NCBI GenBank assembly: GCA_021808195.1
Contig: JAKBCE010000002.1
Coordinates: forward strand, 124,001 to 188,000
Direction of reading: 5' to 3'
DNA length: 64,000 nt
Source: Pseudomonadota bacterium
GTDB taxonomy: Bacteria; Pseudomonadota; Gammaproteobacteria; Steroidobacterales; Steroidobacteraceae
Shown here: positions 1 to 10,430 of the stretch, one piece after another
How positions within the stretch are numbered: the stretch's first letter is position 1
Layout of the letters: each line of letters begins with the position of its first letter
Translations under genes and position numbers: made by a program
The notes under the pieces: generated by a model
The model's database searches: none
Seen by the model: only the letters and a program-made list of their open reading frames with translations
What the model was told of the DNA's origin: nothing

Positions 1-1988
<1,988 letters not shown>

Positions 1989-2003
1989 TTCAACAGTCTC
2001 GAA

Positions 2004-3209
2004 TCAGCGGGAAATCGCCGGCTGGCGCGTTGCGCTCGGACTCGCCGCGGGGCTCTGGCCCTGCGTCTGGCGCAGTTGCGTCTGCAGCCGGCGCACCATC
2101 AGTTGCACGAATCGCTCAAACAGCGGCTTCACATCGTGCGGTCCGGGGCTCGCCTCGGGGTGTCCCTGGAAGCCGAACACTGGTCGGTCGAGGAACGCCA
2201 GTCCCTGCAGCGAGCCGTCGAACAGCGACCGGTGCGTGGCACGCACGTTCGGCGGCAGCGTCGACTCATCGACCGCGAAACCGTGATTCTGGCTGGTGAT
2301 GAGCACGCGGCCGGTCTCGAGGTCCTGCACGGGATGGTTGGCACCGTGATGACCGAATTTCATCTTCACGGTCTGCCCGCCGCTGGCAAGTCCCAGAATC
2401 TGGTGACCGAGACAGATCCCGAACACCGGAATGTCGGTCGCGAGGAAGGCGCGCGTCGCCTCGATCGCGTACGTGCACGGCTCCGGATCGCCCGGCCCGT
2501 TGGAAAGGAACAGCCCATCAGGGGCAAGCGCCAGGGCCTCCTCTGCGCGCGTCTCGGCCGGCACCACGGTCATGCGGCAACCGAAATCCGCGAGCAGCCG
2601 CAGGATGTTGCGTTTGATGCCGAAATCATAGGCGACCACATGCAGACGCTGGTGCGAGCGCAGCGTGCGGGCGCTCTCCGGCCAGACGCTGCCCTCATTC
2701 CATTGGTAGCTGCGCCGGGTGGTCACCACTTTGGCGAGGTCCATTCCCTTCAGTCCCGGGAACTTGCGCGCGGCGATGACCGCCGCAGCGGCATCGGCCT
2801 TCTCGCCCGTCATGATGCAGCCGCTCTGCGCGCCCTGCTCGCGCAGAATGCGGGTCAGGCGACGCGTGTCGATACCGGCAATGGCGACGATGCGGCCGCG
2901 CTCGAGAAAGGCGCCGAGCGACTCGCTGCCGCGCCAGTTGCTCCAGCGCGCAGGCAGATCACGCACCACCAGGCCGGCGGCGTAAATCTGCGCCGATTCG
3001 AGATCCTCCGGCGTGGCACCGGTGTTGCCGATGTGCGGACAGGTGAGCGTGACGATCTGACGGGCGTAGGACGGGTCGGTGAGGATCTCCTGATAACCCG
3101 TCATCGCGGTGTTGAAGACGACTTCGCCCGTGGTGTTGCCCTTGGCACCAATCGACTGGCCACGGAAGACGGTCCCATCCGCAAGTGCCAGCACTGCCGG
3201 TACGCTCAC
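2004..3209 (-). CDS. carA: Carbamoyl-phosphate synthase small (glutaminase) subunit
   Basis: Glutamine amidotransferase subunit that releases ammonia for CarB. The N-terminal CarA domain (about 1-150) carries the [22 protein letters not shown] signature. The class I glutaminase domain has its nucleophile at Cys266 (FGICLGHQ) and the His353/Glu355 pair ([12 protein letters not shown]). At 401 residues it is about 20 longer than the E. coli protein, owing to a Gln/Ser/Arg-rich tail after the catalytic domain. First gene of carAB; the leader upstream (3210-3428) holds a promoter, tandem repeats and a hairpin. The start at 3209 matches the usual N-terminus of the family. Confidence 0.97.
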   Translation of the reverse strand: MSVPAVLALADGTVFRGQSIGAKGNTTGEVVFNTAMTGYQEILTDPSYARQIVTLTCPHIGNTGATPEDLESAQIYAAGLVVRDLPARWSNWRGSESLGAFLERGRIVAIAGIDTRRLTRILREQGAQSGCIMTGEKADAAAAVIAARKFPGLKGMDLAKVVTTRRSYQWNEGSVWPESARTLRSHQRLHVVAYDFGIKRNILRLLADFGCRMTVVPAETRAEEALALAPDGLFLSNGPGDPEPCTYAIEATRAFLATDIPVFGICLGHQILGLASGGQTVKMKFGHHGANHPVQDLETGRVLITSQNHGFAVDESTLPPNVRATHRSLFDGSLQGLAFLDRPVFGFQGHPEASPGPHDVKPLFERFVQLMVRRLQTQLRQTQGQSPAASPSATRQPAISR

Positions 3210-3312
3210 TTCGATGAATCCTCTCTTTTCAGGTTGGCTCTCAGCGCAGCCGGCCGGCGGGTTGCCCGCCGCGCCGCGCGCACTCTAGGCCCGCGACCTG
3301 CGGATATACAAA

Positions 3313-3344
3313 GCGGGAGGAGTTCTGAGCGAACATCCTCCCGC
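3313..3344 (-). terminator. Hairpin in the carAB leader, possible attenuator
   Basis: Perfect 9-base arms GCGGGAGGA and TCCTCCCGC around a 14-base loop, about 105 bases upstream of the carA start and inside the predicted leader. On the transcribed strand the stem is followed by TTTGTATAT, a weak U-rich tract. Seen: the inverted repeat. Inferred: a conditional terminator for carAB; it could also be a simple upstream terminator. Confidence 0.45.
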
Positions 3345-3352
3345 CTTGCGTG

Positions 3353-3392
3353 GACTAACCCGCACACGAATCGACTAACCCGCACGCGGATC
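3353..3392 (-). repeat. Two tandem 20-base repeats at the start of the carAB leader
   Basis: Two adjacent 20-base units (3353-3372 and 3373-3392), each beginning GACTAACCCGCAC on the plus strand and differing at only two positions. They sit right at and after the predicted carAB transcription start. Two 20-base units are close to two DNA turns, as expected for a protein binding side by side, but the binding protein is unknown. Confidence 0.6.
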
Positions 3393-3399
3393 GGGCGAA

Positions 3400-3428
3400 A
3401 TTCTACGGTCGGCGGGTGCGGGTGTCCA
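3400..3428 (-). promoter_or_regulatory. Predicted sigma-70 promoter of carAB
   Basis: On the minus strand a -35 TGGACA (3428-3423) is separated by exactly 17 bases from a -10 TAGAAT (3405-3400). Transcription would start near 3393, giving a leader of about 185 bases before carA. The match (5/6 at each box, ideal spacing) is good, but no start site has been mapped. Confidence 0.55.
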
Positions 3429-3480
3429 TGGAAAATTCGCCCGCTCGAGCGAGGGAATAAGCCGCAGAAGATTTCACAAG

Positions 3481-4290
3481 CTATTGATTTTTAATTAAAA
3501 TATCGCGCATGAAATAGCGTCCGGCCGATTGCTGCGCGAGCCAGAGCGCGGCCGTTAGCGCACCGCGGGCAAAGAGGGCGCGATCGGTGGCCCGATGTCC
3601 GAGTTCCAGCGATTCACCCGTGCCGAGAAAGCGCACTTCGTGCTCCCCGACGACATCGCCGCCGCGCCGCACGGCGAAGCCGATCTGCCCGCTCGGCCGG
3701 GTCCCCACGCGCGCCGCGCCGACTTGCGAGAGCGCCGCCTCGGGGCTCTGACCGCGCCCTTCGCCGGCCGCCCTGGCGAGGGCGAGAGCCGTGCCGGAAG
3801 GGGCATCGCGCTTCAGCCGGTGATGCGTCTCGAGAATCTCGATGTCGAAGCTCCCCGGCAGTGCGGCCGCGGCGGTTCGCACCAGCTCGAGCAGCAGCGT
3901 CACGCCGAGGCTCGTGTTCGCCGCCACCAGCAGCGCGATGTGGCGTGCCGCCTCGGCGAGCTGCGCCTCGAGCGCCGGGGCCAGACCGGTCGTACCGATC
4001 AGCAGTGGCGTGCCGGCCGCCCGGCACGCCGCCAGATGTTGTGCGGTGGCATCGGCATGGGAGAAATCGATCGCCACGTCGGCCGCGGCGAGCGCGGCTG
4101 GCAGGTCGGCGCTCACCGTCACGCCGAGCGGCGCAGCTCCGGCGAGTTCGCCGGCGTCACGGCCGAGCGCCGCACTCGAGTCGGCGACGATTGCCCCGGT
4201 GATGCGCAGCGCGGGAAACTCCCCAGCGCTGCGCAGTAGGGAGCAACCCATGCGCCCGCTCGCCCCGATGATCACGACGCGGGTACTCAT
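3481..4290 (-). CDS. dapB: 4-hydroxy-tetrahydrodipicolinate reductase
   Basis: Reduces the DapA product with NAD(P)H in the lysine/diaminopimelate pathway. The Rossmann motif IIGASGRMG opens the protein. The signature EILETHHRLKRDAPSGTA carries the catalytic His156 and Lys160. Length 269, close to the family norm of about 270. It starts 9 bases after the dnaJ stop, so it is likely read through from the heat-shock operon, while carAB downstream has its own promoter. dapA lies far away at 51609. The last codons are AT-rich for this genome. Confidence 0.96.
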   Translation of the reverse strand: MSTRVVIIGASGRMGCSLLRSAGEFPALRITGAIVADSSAALGRDAGELAGAAPLGVTVSADLPAALAAADVAIDFSHADATAQHLAACRAAGTPLLIGTTGLAPALEAQLAEAARHIALLVAANTSLGVTLLLELVRTAAAALPGSFDIEILETHHRLKRDAPSGTALALARAAGEGRGQSPEAALSQVGAARVGTRPSGQIGFAVRRGGDVVGEHEVRFLGTGESLELGHRATDRALFARGALTAALWLAQQSAGRYFMRDILIKNQ

Positions 4291-4299
4291 CGGGCCGCC

Positions 4300-5421
4300 T
4301 CACACACCAAAGAACCGCCGCACACCCTCGAAGAAGCCCTTCTCCCGCGGCGAGTGGCGTGTGTGGTCCTGTTTCAGCGATTCCTCGAGCTTGCGAATCA
4401 GCTCGCGCTGCTCCCCGGAGAGGTGCACGGGCGTTTCGACCACCACCCGGCAGAACAGATCGCCGCGCGCGCCGCCGCGCACGGGCTTGACGCCCTTGTC
4501 GCGCAGGCGAAAGACGCGCCCGGACTGGGTTTCGGCCGGAATCTTCAGCACCACATTCCCATCGAGCGTCGGCACTTCGACCGTACCGCCGAGCGAAGCG
4601 GTGGCGAAACTCACCGGAACCTCGCAGGACAGATGCTCCCCGTCGCGCTCGAAAATTGCGTGTTCGCGCACCTGCACTTCCACGTACAGATCCCCGGGCG
4701 GACCGCCGTTGCGCCCCGCCTCGCCCTCGCCGGAGAGACGGATCCGATCGCCGCTGTCGACCCCAGCCGGGATCTTCACCGAGAGCTTGCGCGCGCGACG
4801 CACACGCCCCTGACCGAAGCAGCTGTCGCAGGGGTTGCGCACGATCGTGCCCGCACCGCGGCACTTGGGGCAGGTCTGCTGCAGCTGAAAGAAGCCTTGC
4901 GAGATGCGCACCTGGCCGTTGCCCCCGCAAGTCTCGCAGGTGACCGGCTTGCTGCCTTTGGCCGATCCGGTGCCGTGACAGGTCTCGCACTCGACCAGCT
5001 TCGGCACCTCGATCTCCACCGTATGGCCGAACACGGCCTCGTGCAGATCGAGCTCGAGTTCGTAGCGCAGATCCGCACCGCGGAACATCTGGGCGTGCCC
5101 GCCACGGCGCGCCGAGCCGAAAATATCGCCGAACACGTCCCCGAAGATGTCGCTGAAGGCATCCGCGGCGCTTGCGTGACCGCGCGCGCCGGCGGCCGCC
5201 TCGAGGCCGGCGTGACCGTACTGATCGTACGTGGCGCGCTTTTGCGCATCGGTGAGCACCTCGTAGGCCTCCTTGGCCTCCTTGAAGCGCTCTTCGGCCT
5301 CCTTGTCATCCGGATTGCGGTCCGGGTGATATTTCATGGCGAGGCGCCGGTACGCCTTCTTGATGTCTGCCTCGGTGGCCGTCTTCGGGACGTCGAGGAC
5401 TTTGTAGTAGTCTTTTTTCAT
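4300..5421 (-). CDS. dnaJ: Chaperone DnaJ (Hsp40)
   Basis: Co-chaperone that delivers unfolded proteins to DnaK and stimulates its ATPase. J domain at 1-70 with the HPD motif at 32-34, a Gly/Phe-rich linker, four CxxCxGxG zinc motifs ([32 protein letters not shown]) and the C-terminal substrate domains. Length 373, as usual. Lies 72 bases after dnaK with a strong hairpin between them, and is followed at once by dapB. Confidence 0.98.
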   Translation of the reverse strand: MKKDYYKVLDVPKTATEADIKKAYRRLAMKYHPDRNPDDKEAEERFKEAKEAYEVLTDAQKRATYDQYGHAGLEAAAGARGHASAADAFSDIFGDVFGDIFGSARRGGHAQMFRGADLRYELELDLHEAVFGHTVEIEVPKLVECETCHGTGSAKGSKPVTCETCGGNGQVRISQGFFQLQQTCPKCRGAGTIVRNPCDSCFGQGRVRRARKLSVKIPAGVDSGDRIRLSGEGEAGRNGGPPGDLYVEVQVREHAIFERDGEHLSCEVPVSFATASLGGTVEVPTLDGNVVLKIPAETQSGRVFRLRDKGVKPVRGGARGDLFCRVVVETPVHLSGEQRELIRKLEESLKQDHTRHSPREKGFFEGVRRFFGV

Positions 5422-5438
5422 GCGCCTCGCGCAGCAAT

Positions 5439-5465
5439 AGCGGGGTTCGCGCTGCGAACCCCGCT
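5439..5465 (-). promoter_or_regulatory. Strong hairpin between dnaK and dnaJ
   Basis: Perfect 12-base arms (AGCGGGGTTCGC and its complement) around a 3-base loop, between the dnaK stop and the dnaJ start. No T-run follows on the transcribed strand, so it is more likely a partial terminator or mRNA processing/stability element that sets the DnaK:DnaJ ratio than a full stop. Confidence 0.6.
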
Positions 5466-5493
5466 CACTATAACGGCTGGATCAACGGTCCGG

Positions 5494-7446
5494 TCAGGAG
5501 GCTTTGCGACCCTTGTCCTTGACCTCCTCGAACTCCGCGTCCACGACGTCCTCCTTGCCGCCGCCCGCAGCACCCGCTGCGGCTGCACCGCCCTCGGCTC
5601 CCGCGGCACCGGCACCCGGCTCGCCCGCCTGGCCGGCATAGGCCTTCTGGGCGATGCCGGCGGAGGCCTGCGCGAGCGCCTCGGTCTTCTTCTCGATCAC
5701 CTCGCGATCGTCACCCTTCAGCGCGGTACGCAGATCGGAAATTGCCGCCTCGACGCTGGCGCGCTCGCCCGAGTCGACCTTCTCGCCGAGATCCTTCACG
5801 CTACGCTCGACCGCGTGGATCATCGCGTCAGCCTTGTTACGCGTCTCGATGAGCTCGCGGAACCGCTTGTCCTCGGCGGCGTGCGCCTCGGCGTCGCGCA
5901 CCATGCGCTTGATCTCCTCCTCATTCAGACCGCTCGAGGCCTTGATCACGATCTTCTGCTCGCGTCCGGTCGCCTTGTCCTTCGCCGAGACGTTCAGAAT
6001 GCCGTTGGCGTCGATGTCGAAGGACACCTCGACCTGCGGCATGCCGCGCGGCGCCGGCGGAATGTCCGTCAGATCGAACTTGCCGAGCGACTTGTTGTCG
6101 ACGGCCCGCTCGCGCTCGCCCTGCAGCACGTGGATGGTGACGGCGGTTTGATTGTCGTCGGCCGTGGAGAACACCTGCGAGGCCTTGGTCGGAATCGTGG
6201 TGTTCTTCTCGATCAGCTTGGTCATTACGCCGCCGAGCGTCTCGATGCCGAGCGACAGCGGCGTCACATCGAGCAGCAGCACGTCCTTGACTTCCCCGGC
6301 CAACACGCCGGCCTGAATCGCCGCACCGACCGCCACGGCCTCATCGGGGTTGACGTCCTTGCGCGGCTCGCGGCCGAAGAAGTCTTTGACGTATTTCTGC
6401 ACCAGCGGCATGCGGGTCTGGCCACCGACCAGAATCACCTCAGCGATGTCGCTCGCCGCGAGACCCGCATCTTTCAAGGCGGTGCGGCACGGCGCGATGG
6501 TCTTTTGCACCAGATCCTCGACCAGCGCCTCGAGTTTGGCTCGCGTGAGCTTGATCGACAGATGTTTCGGGCCCGAGGCGTCAGCCGTGATGTACGGCAG
6601 ATTGATCTCGGTCTGCTGCGTCGAGGACAGCTCGATCTTGGCTTTCTCGGCCGCCTCCTTCAGACGCTGCATCGCGAGCGGGTCCTTGCGCACATCGACG
6701 CCGGATTCCTTCAGGAACTCCTCGGCGAGGAAATTAATGATGCGCAGGTCAAAGTCCTCGCCACCGAGGAACGTGTCGCCGTTGGTCGAGAGCACCTCGA
6801 ACTGGTGCTCACCGTCGATCTCCGCGATCTCGATCACCGAGATGTCGAACGTGCCGCCGCCAAGGTCGTACACGGCGATCTTGCGGTCCCCGCCCTGCTT
6901 GTCGAGCCCGTAGGCGAGTGAGGCGGCGGTCGGCTCATTGATGATTCGCTTGACCTCGAGGCCGGCGATGCGTCCGGCATCCTTGGTCGCCTGGCGCTGC
7001 GAGTCGTTGAAGTACGCCGGCACCGTGATCACCGCCTCGGTGACCGGCTCGCCGAGATAGTCCTCGGCGGTCTTCTTCATCTTCATCAGCACCCGCGCGG
7101 AGATCTCCGGCGGGGCCATTTTCTTGCCCTGCGCATCGACCCAGGCATCCCCGTTGTCGGCGCGCGCGATCTTGTAGGGCACCATCTTCGCGTCGCGCTG
7201 CACCACCTCGTCCTCGAACTTGCGGCCGATCAGCCGCTTGATCGCGAACAGGGTGTTCTGCGGATTGGTGACCGCCTGGCGCTTGGCCGGCTGGCCCACG
7301 ATCACCTCATTGTCCTTGGTGAACGCGACGATCGATGGAGTCGTGCGATCGCCCTCGCTGTTCTCGATCACCCGGGGCTTACCGCCCTCCATGATGGCCA
7401 CACACGAGTTCGTGGTGCCGAGGTCGATGCCGATTACCTTTGCCAT
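5494..7446 (-). CDS. dnaK: Chaperone DnaK (Hsp70)
   Basis: ATP-dependent chaperone. The nucleotide-binding domain (about 1-385) opens with [13 protein letters not shown] and contains the phosphate loop [10 protein letters not shown]. The substrate-binding domain and helical lid follow. The tail ends [14 protein letters not shown], the usual co-chaperone-binding end, after a Gly/Ala-rich linker. Length 650. Sits between grpE and dnaJ in the standard order. The 90-base grpE-dnaK gap has no CIRCE inverted repeat that I can see. Confidence 0.98.
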   Translation of the reverse strand: MAKVIGIDLGTTNSCVAIMEGGKPRVIENSEGDRTTPSIVAFTKDNEVIVGQPAKRQAVTNPQNTLFAIKRLIGRKFEDEVVQRDAKMVPYKIARADNGDAWVDAQGKKMAPPEISARVLMKMKKTAEDYLGEPVTEAVITVPAYFNDSQRQATKDAGRIAGLEVKRIINEPTAASLAYGLDKQGGDRKIAVYDLGGGTFDISVIEIAEIDGEHQFEVLSTNGDTFLGGEDFDLRIINFLAEEFLKESGVDVRKDPLAMQRLKEAAEKAKIELSSTQQTEINLPYITADASGPKHLSIKLTRAKLEALVEDLVQKTIAPCRTALKDAGLAASDIAEVILVGGQTRMPLVQKYVKDFFGREPRKDVNPDEAVAVGAAIQAGVLAGEVKDVLLLDVTPLSLGIETLGGVMTKLIEKNTTIPTKASQVFSTADDNQTAVTIHVLQGERERAVDNKSLGKFDLTDIPPAPRGMPQVEVSFDIDANGILNVSAKDKATGREQKIVIKASSGLNEEEIKRMVRDAEAHAAEDKRFRELIETRNKADAMIHAVERSVKDLGEKVDSGERASVEAAISDLRTALKGDDREVIEKKTEALAQASAGIAQKAYAGQAGEPGAGAAGAEGGAAAAGAAGGGKEDVVDAEFEEVKDKGRKAS

Positions 7447-7536
7447 GATCTGCTCCGCCGAAAATCAGTTGCTTAAGGGTTCGCTGGGAGTCTTTACTGG
7501 GGGTCGGTCCCGCCGATTCAAGGGCCTGCCCGCGGC

Positions 7537-8112
7537 TCAGGCCGCCGCGGGGGACTTGGCAACGATCACCCGCGCGGGACGCAGCAGCCGGCCATTGAGC
7601 TCGTAGCCGCTCTGCACCACCTGCAGCACGGTATCCGGGGCCGCGCTGGCCGATTCCTGCGCCAGCATGGCCTCGTGCCGCGCCGGATCGAACGGCTCAC
7701 CGAGGGGGCGGATCGGGCGCACGCCGAGCTTCTCGAGCGCCTTGACCAGCAGCTTCAGCGTCGCCTCCTGCCCCTCCTTGAGGCTGTGCACCTGTACATC
7801 GGCCTGTGCGGCGCTCTGCACGGCGAGCTCGAGGCTGTCCTGCACGGGCAGCAGCTCAGCGGCGAACTTCTCCAGTCCATAGCGGTTGGCCGCCTCGATG
7901 TCGCGCTGAGCACGCTTGCGCACGTTGTCGAGCTCCGCCACCGCACGCAGATATTGCTCGCGAAATTCGCCCGCGCGCTGCTCGGCCTGCGCGAGGGACT
8001 GCTGCAGCTGCTCAAGTTCCGTCGGCATCTCGCCCGAGGCGTGCGCCGTTTCGTCACCGCCAAGCCGCTCGCCTGCCGGGCTCACGCCGGCCTGATCTGT
8101 GCTCATCCGCAA
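7537..8112 (-). CDS. grpE: Nucleotide exchange factor GrpE
   Basis: Releases ADP from DnaK and resets its cycle. The long coiled-coil segment (about 30-80, rich in Glu/Gln/Ala/Arg) with REQYLRAVAELDNVRKRAQRD and the C-terminal beta-wing ending GYELNGRLLRPARVIVAKS are typical. Length 191. Lies between hrcA and dnaK on the same strand. The acidic N-terminus starting MRMSTDQAG could begin at Met1 or Met3; either is possible. Confidence 0.96.
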   Translation of the reverse strand: MRMSTDQAGVSPAGERLGGDETAHASGEMPTELEQLQQSLAQAEQRAGEFREQYLRAVAELDNVRKRAQRDIEAANRYGLEKFAAELLPVQDSLELAVQSAAQADVQVHSLKEGQEATLKLLVKALEKLGVRPIRPLGEPFDPARHEAMLAQESASAAPDTVLQVVQSGYELNGRLLRPARVIVAKSPAAA

Positions 8113-8194
8113 TCCTCTTTAACCGTCAGGAAGTCAAAACCAATCCGCGCGCCCCGGCTCGCACCGGGTGCGCCTCACCGGCTCGGTGTGGGGA

Positions 8195-9256
8195 TCAGCG
8201 CCGCGAATTCAAGGCAGCGCCCAATAGTTTGGCCGTCATGTCCACGATGGGAATGACCCGCTCATACGCCATGCGGGTCGGACCGATGACCCCGAGCACG
8301 CCGAACGCCGAACCGGGCGAGCCGTACGGCGCGGTGACCACGCTGCAGTCATCGAGGATCCGGTAGCCGGACTCGTGTCCGATGAAGATCTGCACCCCTT
8401 CGGCGCGCAGACTGTGATCGAGCAGGTGCAGGAAGTCACGCTTCTCGTTGAACGCCTCGAACAGCCGCCGCAACCGCTCGACGCTCGAGAGCTCCGCGAC
8501 GCTCATGAGATTGGTCTCACCCTTGATCACGTACTCGAGCTCCCCGGCCTGCGCGCCGGTTTCGAACACGTGCTGCGCCATGGAGATCGCATCGAGCATG
8601 ACCTGATTCATGTGCGCGCGCGTCTCGCTCAGCTGGCGCAGAATCTCCTGGCGCACCTCATCGAGCGAGCGGCCGCGGAACTGCTCGTTGAGGAAGTTCG
8701 CGGCACGGCGCAGCTCATCGGCGGAGTAGTAGCGCTCGAGCTGAATGATGCGGTTCTGCACCTCGCGCTCACCGTACACCAGCACCACGAGCACGCGGTT
8801 CTCCGAGAGACTGACGAACTCGATCTGGGTGATCGAGGCCTGCGTCGCGCGCGGCAGCGTCACGACTCCGGCGAGGCGCGTCAGACTCGAGAGCAGCTGC
8901 GAGACGGTGTTCACCAGATCCCGACCGCTATCGCGCGCACTCTCGAACTGCCGCTCGATCTCGGCGGCGGCCGCCGCATCGATCGACTGGACCTGCAGCA
9001 GCGCATCGACGAAGAACCGATAGCCCTTGTCGGTCGGCACGCGCCCCGCGGAGGTGTGCGGCGAGGCAACGAAGCCGAGCTCCTCGAGATCGGCCATCAC
9101 GTTGCGGATGGTCGCCGAGGACAGCTGCAATCCGGATTCGCGCGACAACGCTCGCGAGCCGACCGGCTGCCCGTCGCGGATGTAGCTCTCGACGAGCACG
9201 CGCAGCAGATGCTGCGCGCGTTCGTTCAATTGTTCTTCACGGCCCTCTAAGCTCAT
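8195..9256 (-). CDS. hrcA: Heat-inducible transcription repressor HrcA
   Basis: DNA-binding repressor of class I heat-shock genes. The N-terminal winged helix (about 1-90: VESYIRDGQPVGSRALS, ATIRNVMADLEELGF) is followed by the GAF-like dimerisation domain and a C-terminal IGPTRMAYERVIPIV. Length 353. First gene of the hrcA-grpE-dnaK-dnaJ cluster. The usual target, TTAGCACTC-N9-GAGTGCTAA, is not found before hrcA, grpE or dnaK, so its operator here is either degenerate or elsewhere. Confidence 0.95.
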   Translation of the reverse strand: MSLEGREEQLNERAQHLLRVLVESYIRDGQPVGSRALSRESGLQLSSATIRNVMADLEELGFVASPHTSAGRVPTDKGYRFFVDALLQVQSIDAAAAAEIERQFESARDSGRDLVNTVSQLLSSLTRLAGVVTLPRATQASITQIEFVSLSENRVLVVLVYGEREVQNRIIQLERYYSADELRRAANFLNEQFRGRSLDEVRQEILRQLSETRAHMNQVMLDAISMAQHVFETGAQAGELEYVIKGETNLMSVAELSSVERLRRLFEAFNEKRDFLHLLDHSLRAEGVQIFIGHESGYRILDDCSVVTAPYGSPGSAFGVLGVIGPTRMAYERVIPIVDMTAKLLGAALNSRR

Positions 9257-9306
9257 AGGTTCGCGGCCGCGCGCGCTTGCCGCAATCGCCCAACCGCAGG
9301 TCTCAA

Positions 9307-9333
9307 ACTATAGGCGCGGAGCGCGAGCGTCAA
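9307..9333 (-). promoter_or_regulatory. Possible promoter of hrcA operon
   Basis: On the minus strand a -10 TATAGT (9312-9307) lies 15 bases after TTGACG (9333-9328), about 50 bases upstream of hrcA. The spacing is short for sigma-70. The same stretch reads CTTGACG...CGCCTATAGT and might be a poor sigma-32 site. Confidence 0.3.
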
Positions 9334-9397
9334 GCAACACTCTGCCGAGCGAATCGGCACGGCGCGCGGACGCGACGGCGTGCGGGCACTGCGCACG

Positions 9398-9426
9398 TTG
9401 CGCGGCGGTCGAGATCTGTATATAAT
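9398..9426 (+). promoter_or_regulatory. Predicted promoter of nadK-recN
   Basis: -35 TTGCGC (9398-9403), 17-base spacer, perfect -10 TATAAT (9421-9426). It drives the plus strand toward nadK, about 85 bases downstream. The -10 is embedded in the LexA box at 9416-9431. Confidence 0.6.
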
Positions 9427-9431
9427 AACAG
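9416..9431 (+). promoter_or_regulatory. LexA (SOS) box
   Basis: CTGT-N8-ACAG exactly (CTGTATATAATAACAG), the canonical gammaproteobacterial LexA operator, with an A/T core. It overlaps the -10 of the nadK promoter, the classic place for LexA repression. recN, a standard SOS gene, is second in this transcription unit. Confidence 0.8.
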
Positions 9432-9513
9432 TCTCGATGCGGCCCGGCCGGTACAAACACGAACACGCTGGGCTGTGGGATGATGGCTGCACTCTGACTG
9501 CCAGGATGCTTCG

Positions 9514-10395
9514 ATGATCCCTCCCCGCACTTGTGCGCTGGTCGGCCGGTTCGCGGACCCGCGGGTTGCCGAATCCGCCCAGGCGGTGCTCGCGCACATG
9601 GCAAGCCGGGGCGTGCCGGTGCGGGTCGATGCGGCCGCAGCGCTCTCCGCCTGCCCCGGTGCGAGCGGCGTCCCGCTCAGCGAGCTCGGTGGCAGCGCCG
9701 ATCTGATGATTGCGGTCGGTGGCGATGGCACCCTGCTCTACGCGGCCGGTCTGGTCGCCCGCCACGGCGTGCCGCTGCTCGGCATCAACCGCGGCCGCCT
9801 CGGCTTTCTCACCGACGTGATGCCACAGGACATTCCCGCATGCCTCGATGCGGCGCTCGCCGGGCAGCTCGATGCAGATGAGCGCCCGCTGCTGCGGGCG
9901 CATCTGCATCGGGCCGACGGCGCCAGCAGCGAATGCCTCGCCCTGAACGACGTGGTGCTGCAGAAACTCGCCACCGGACGGATGCTCGATTTTGAAACGC
10001 GTGTGGCCGGCCGTTTCGTCAACACGCACGCCGGCGATGGCATCGTAATCGCCAGCGCGACCGGCTCGACCGCGTACGCACTGTCCTGCGGCGGGCCGAT
10101 CATCGAGCCGCAGCTCGACATTCTCGTGCTCGCCCCGATCTGCCCGCACACCCTCTCCGACCGCCCGATCGTGGTCTCCGGCCGCTCGGTCGTCGAGGTG
10201 CGTCTGCTCGAGCGACCCGACACGCGCGCACAGGTGACCTGCGACGGCACCATTCTCGGCACGCTCGTGCCGGGCGAGCGGCTGGAGATCCGCCCCGCCG
10301 CCGAGCGCATCACGCTGCTGCATCCGCCCGGTCACGACTACTTCCGGCTGCTGCGCTCGAAGCTGCACTGGGGACGCGGCGATATCGAACGCTGA
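9514..10395 (+). CDS. nadK: NAD kinase
   Basis: Phosphorylates NAD to NADP using ATP (or polyphosphate). The diagnostic GGDGT motif is at residues 69-73, followed by GINRGRLGFLTD and the second-domain SATGSTAYALSCGGPI. Length 293, as in E. coli. It is 35 bases upstream of recN with no terminator or LexA box between, so both seem to share the LexA-controlled promoter at 9398-9431. The start is ATG at 9514. Confidence 0.96.
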   Translation: MIPPRTCALVGRFADPRVAESAQAVLAHMASRGVPVRVDAAAALSACPGASGVPLSELGGSADLMIAVGGDGTLLYAAGLVARHGVPLLGINRGRLGFLTDVMPQDIPACLDAALAGQLDADERPLLRAHLHRADGASSECLALNDVVLQKLATGRMLDFETRVAGRFVNTHAGDGIVIASATGSTAYALSCGGPIIEPQLDILVLAPICPHTLSDRPIVVSGRSVVEVRLLERPDTRAQVTCDGTILGTLVPGERLEIRPAAERITLLHPPGHDYFRLLRSKLHWGRGDIER

Positions 10396-10430
10396 ACTCT
10401 AGATTTCCCCGAGATACCGATCCACCCGCC

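Noticed and set aside
4354..6921. 855-codon plus-strand open frame across dnaJ and dnaK
   Set aside because: Antisense shadow of two certain chaperone genes; no motif.
9257..9400. CIRCE operator before hrcA
   Set aside because: GAGTGTTG near 9335 resembles one half, but the other half is absent at the required spacing.
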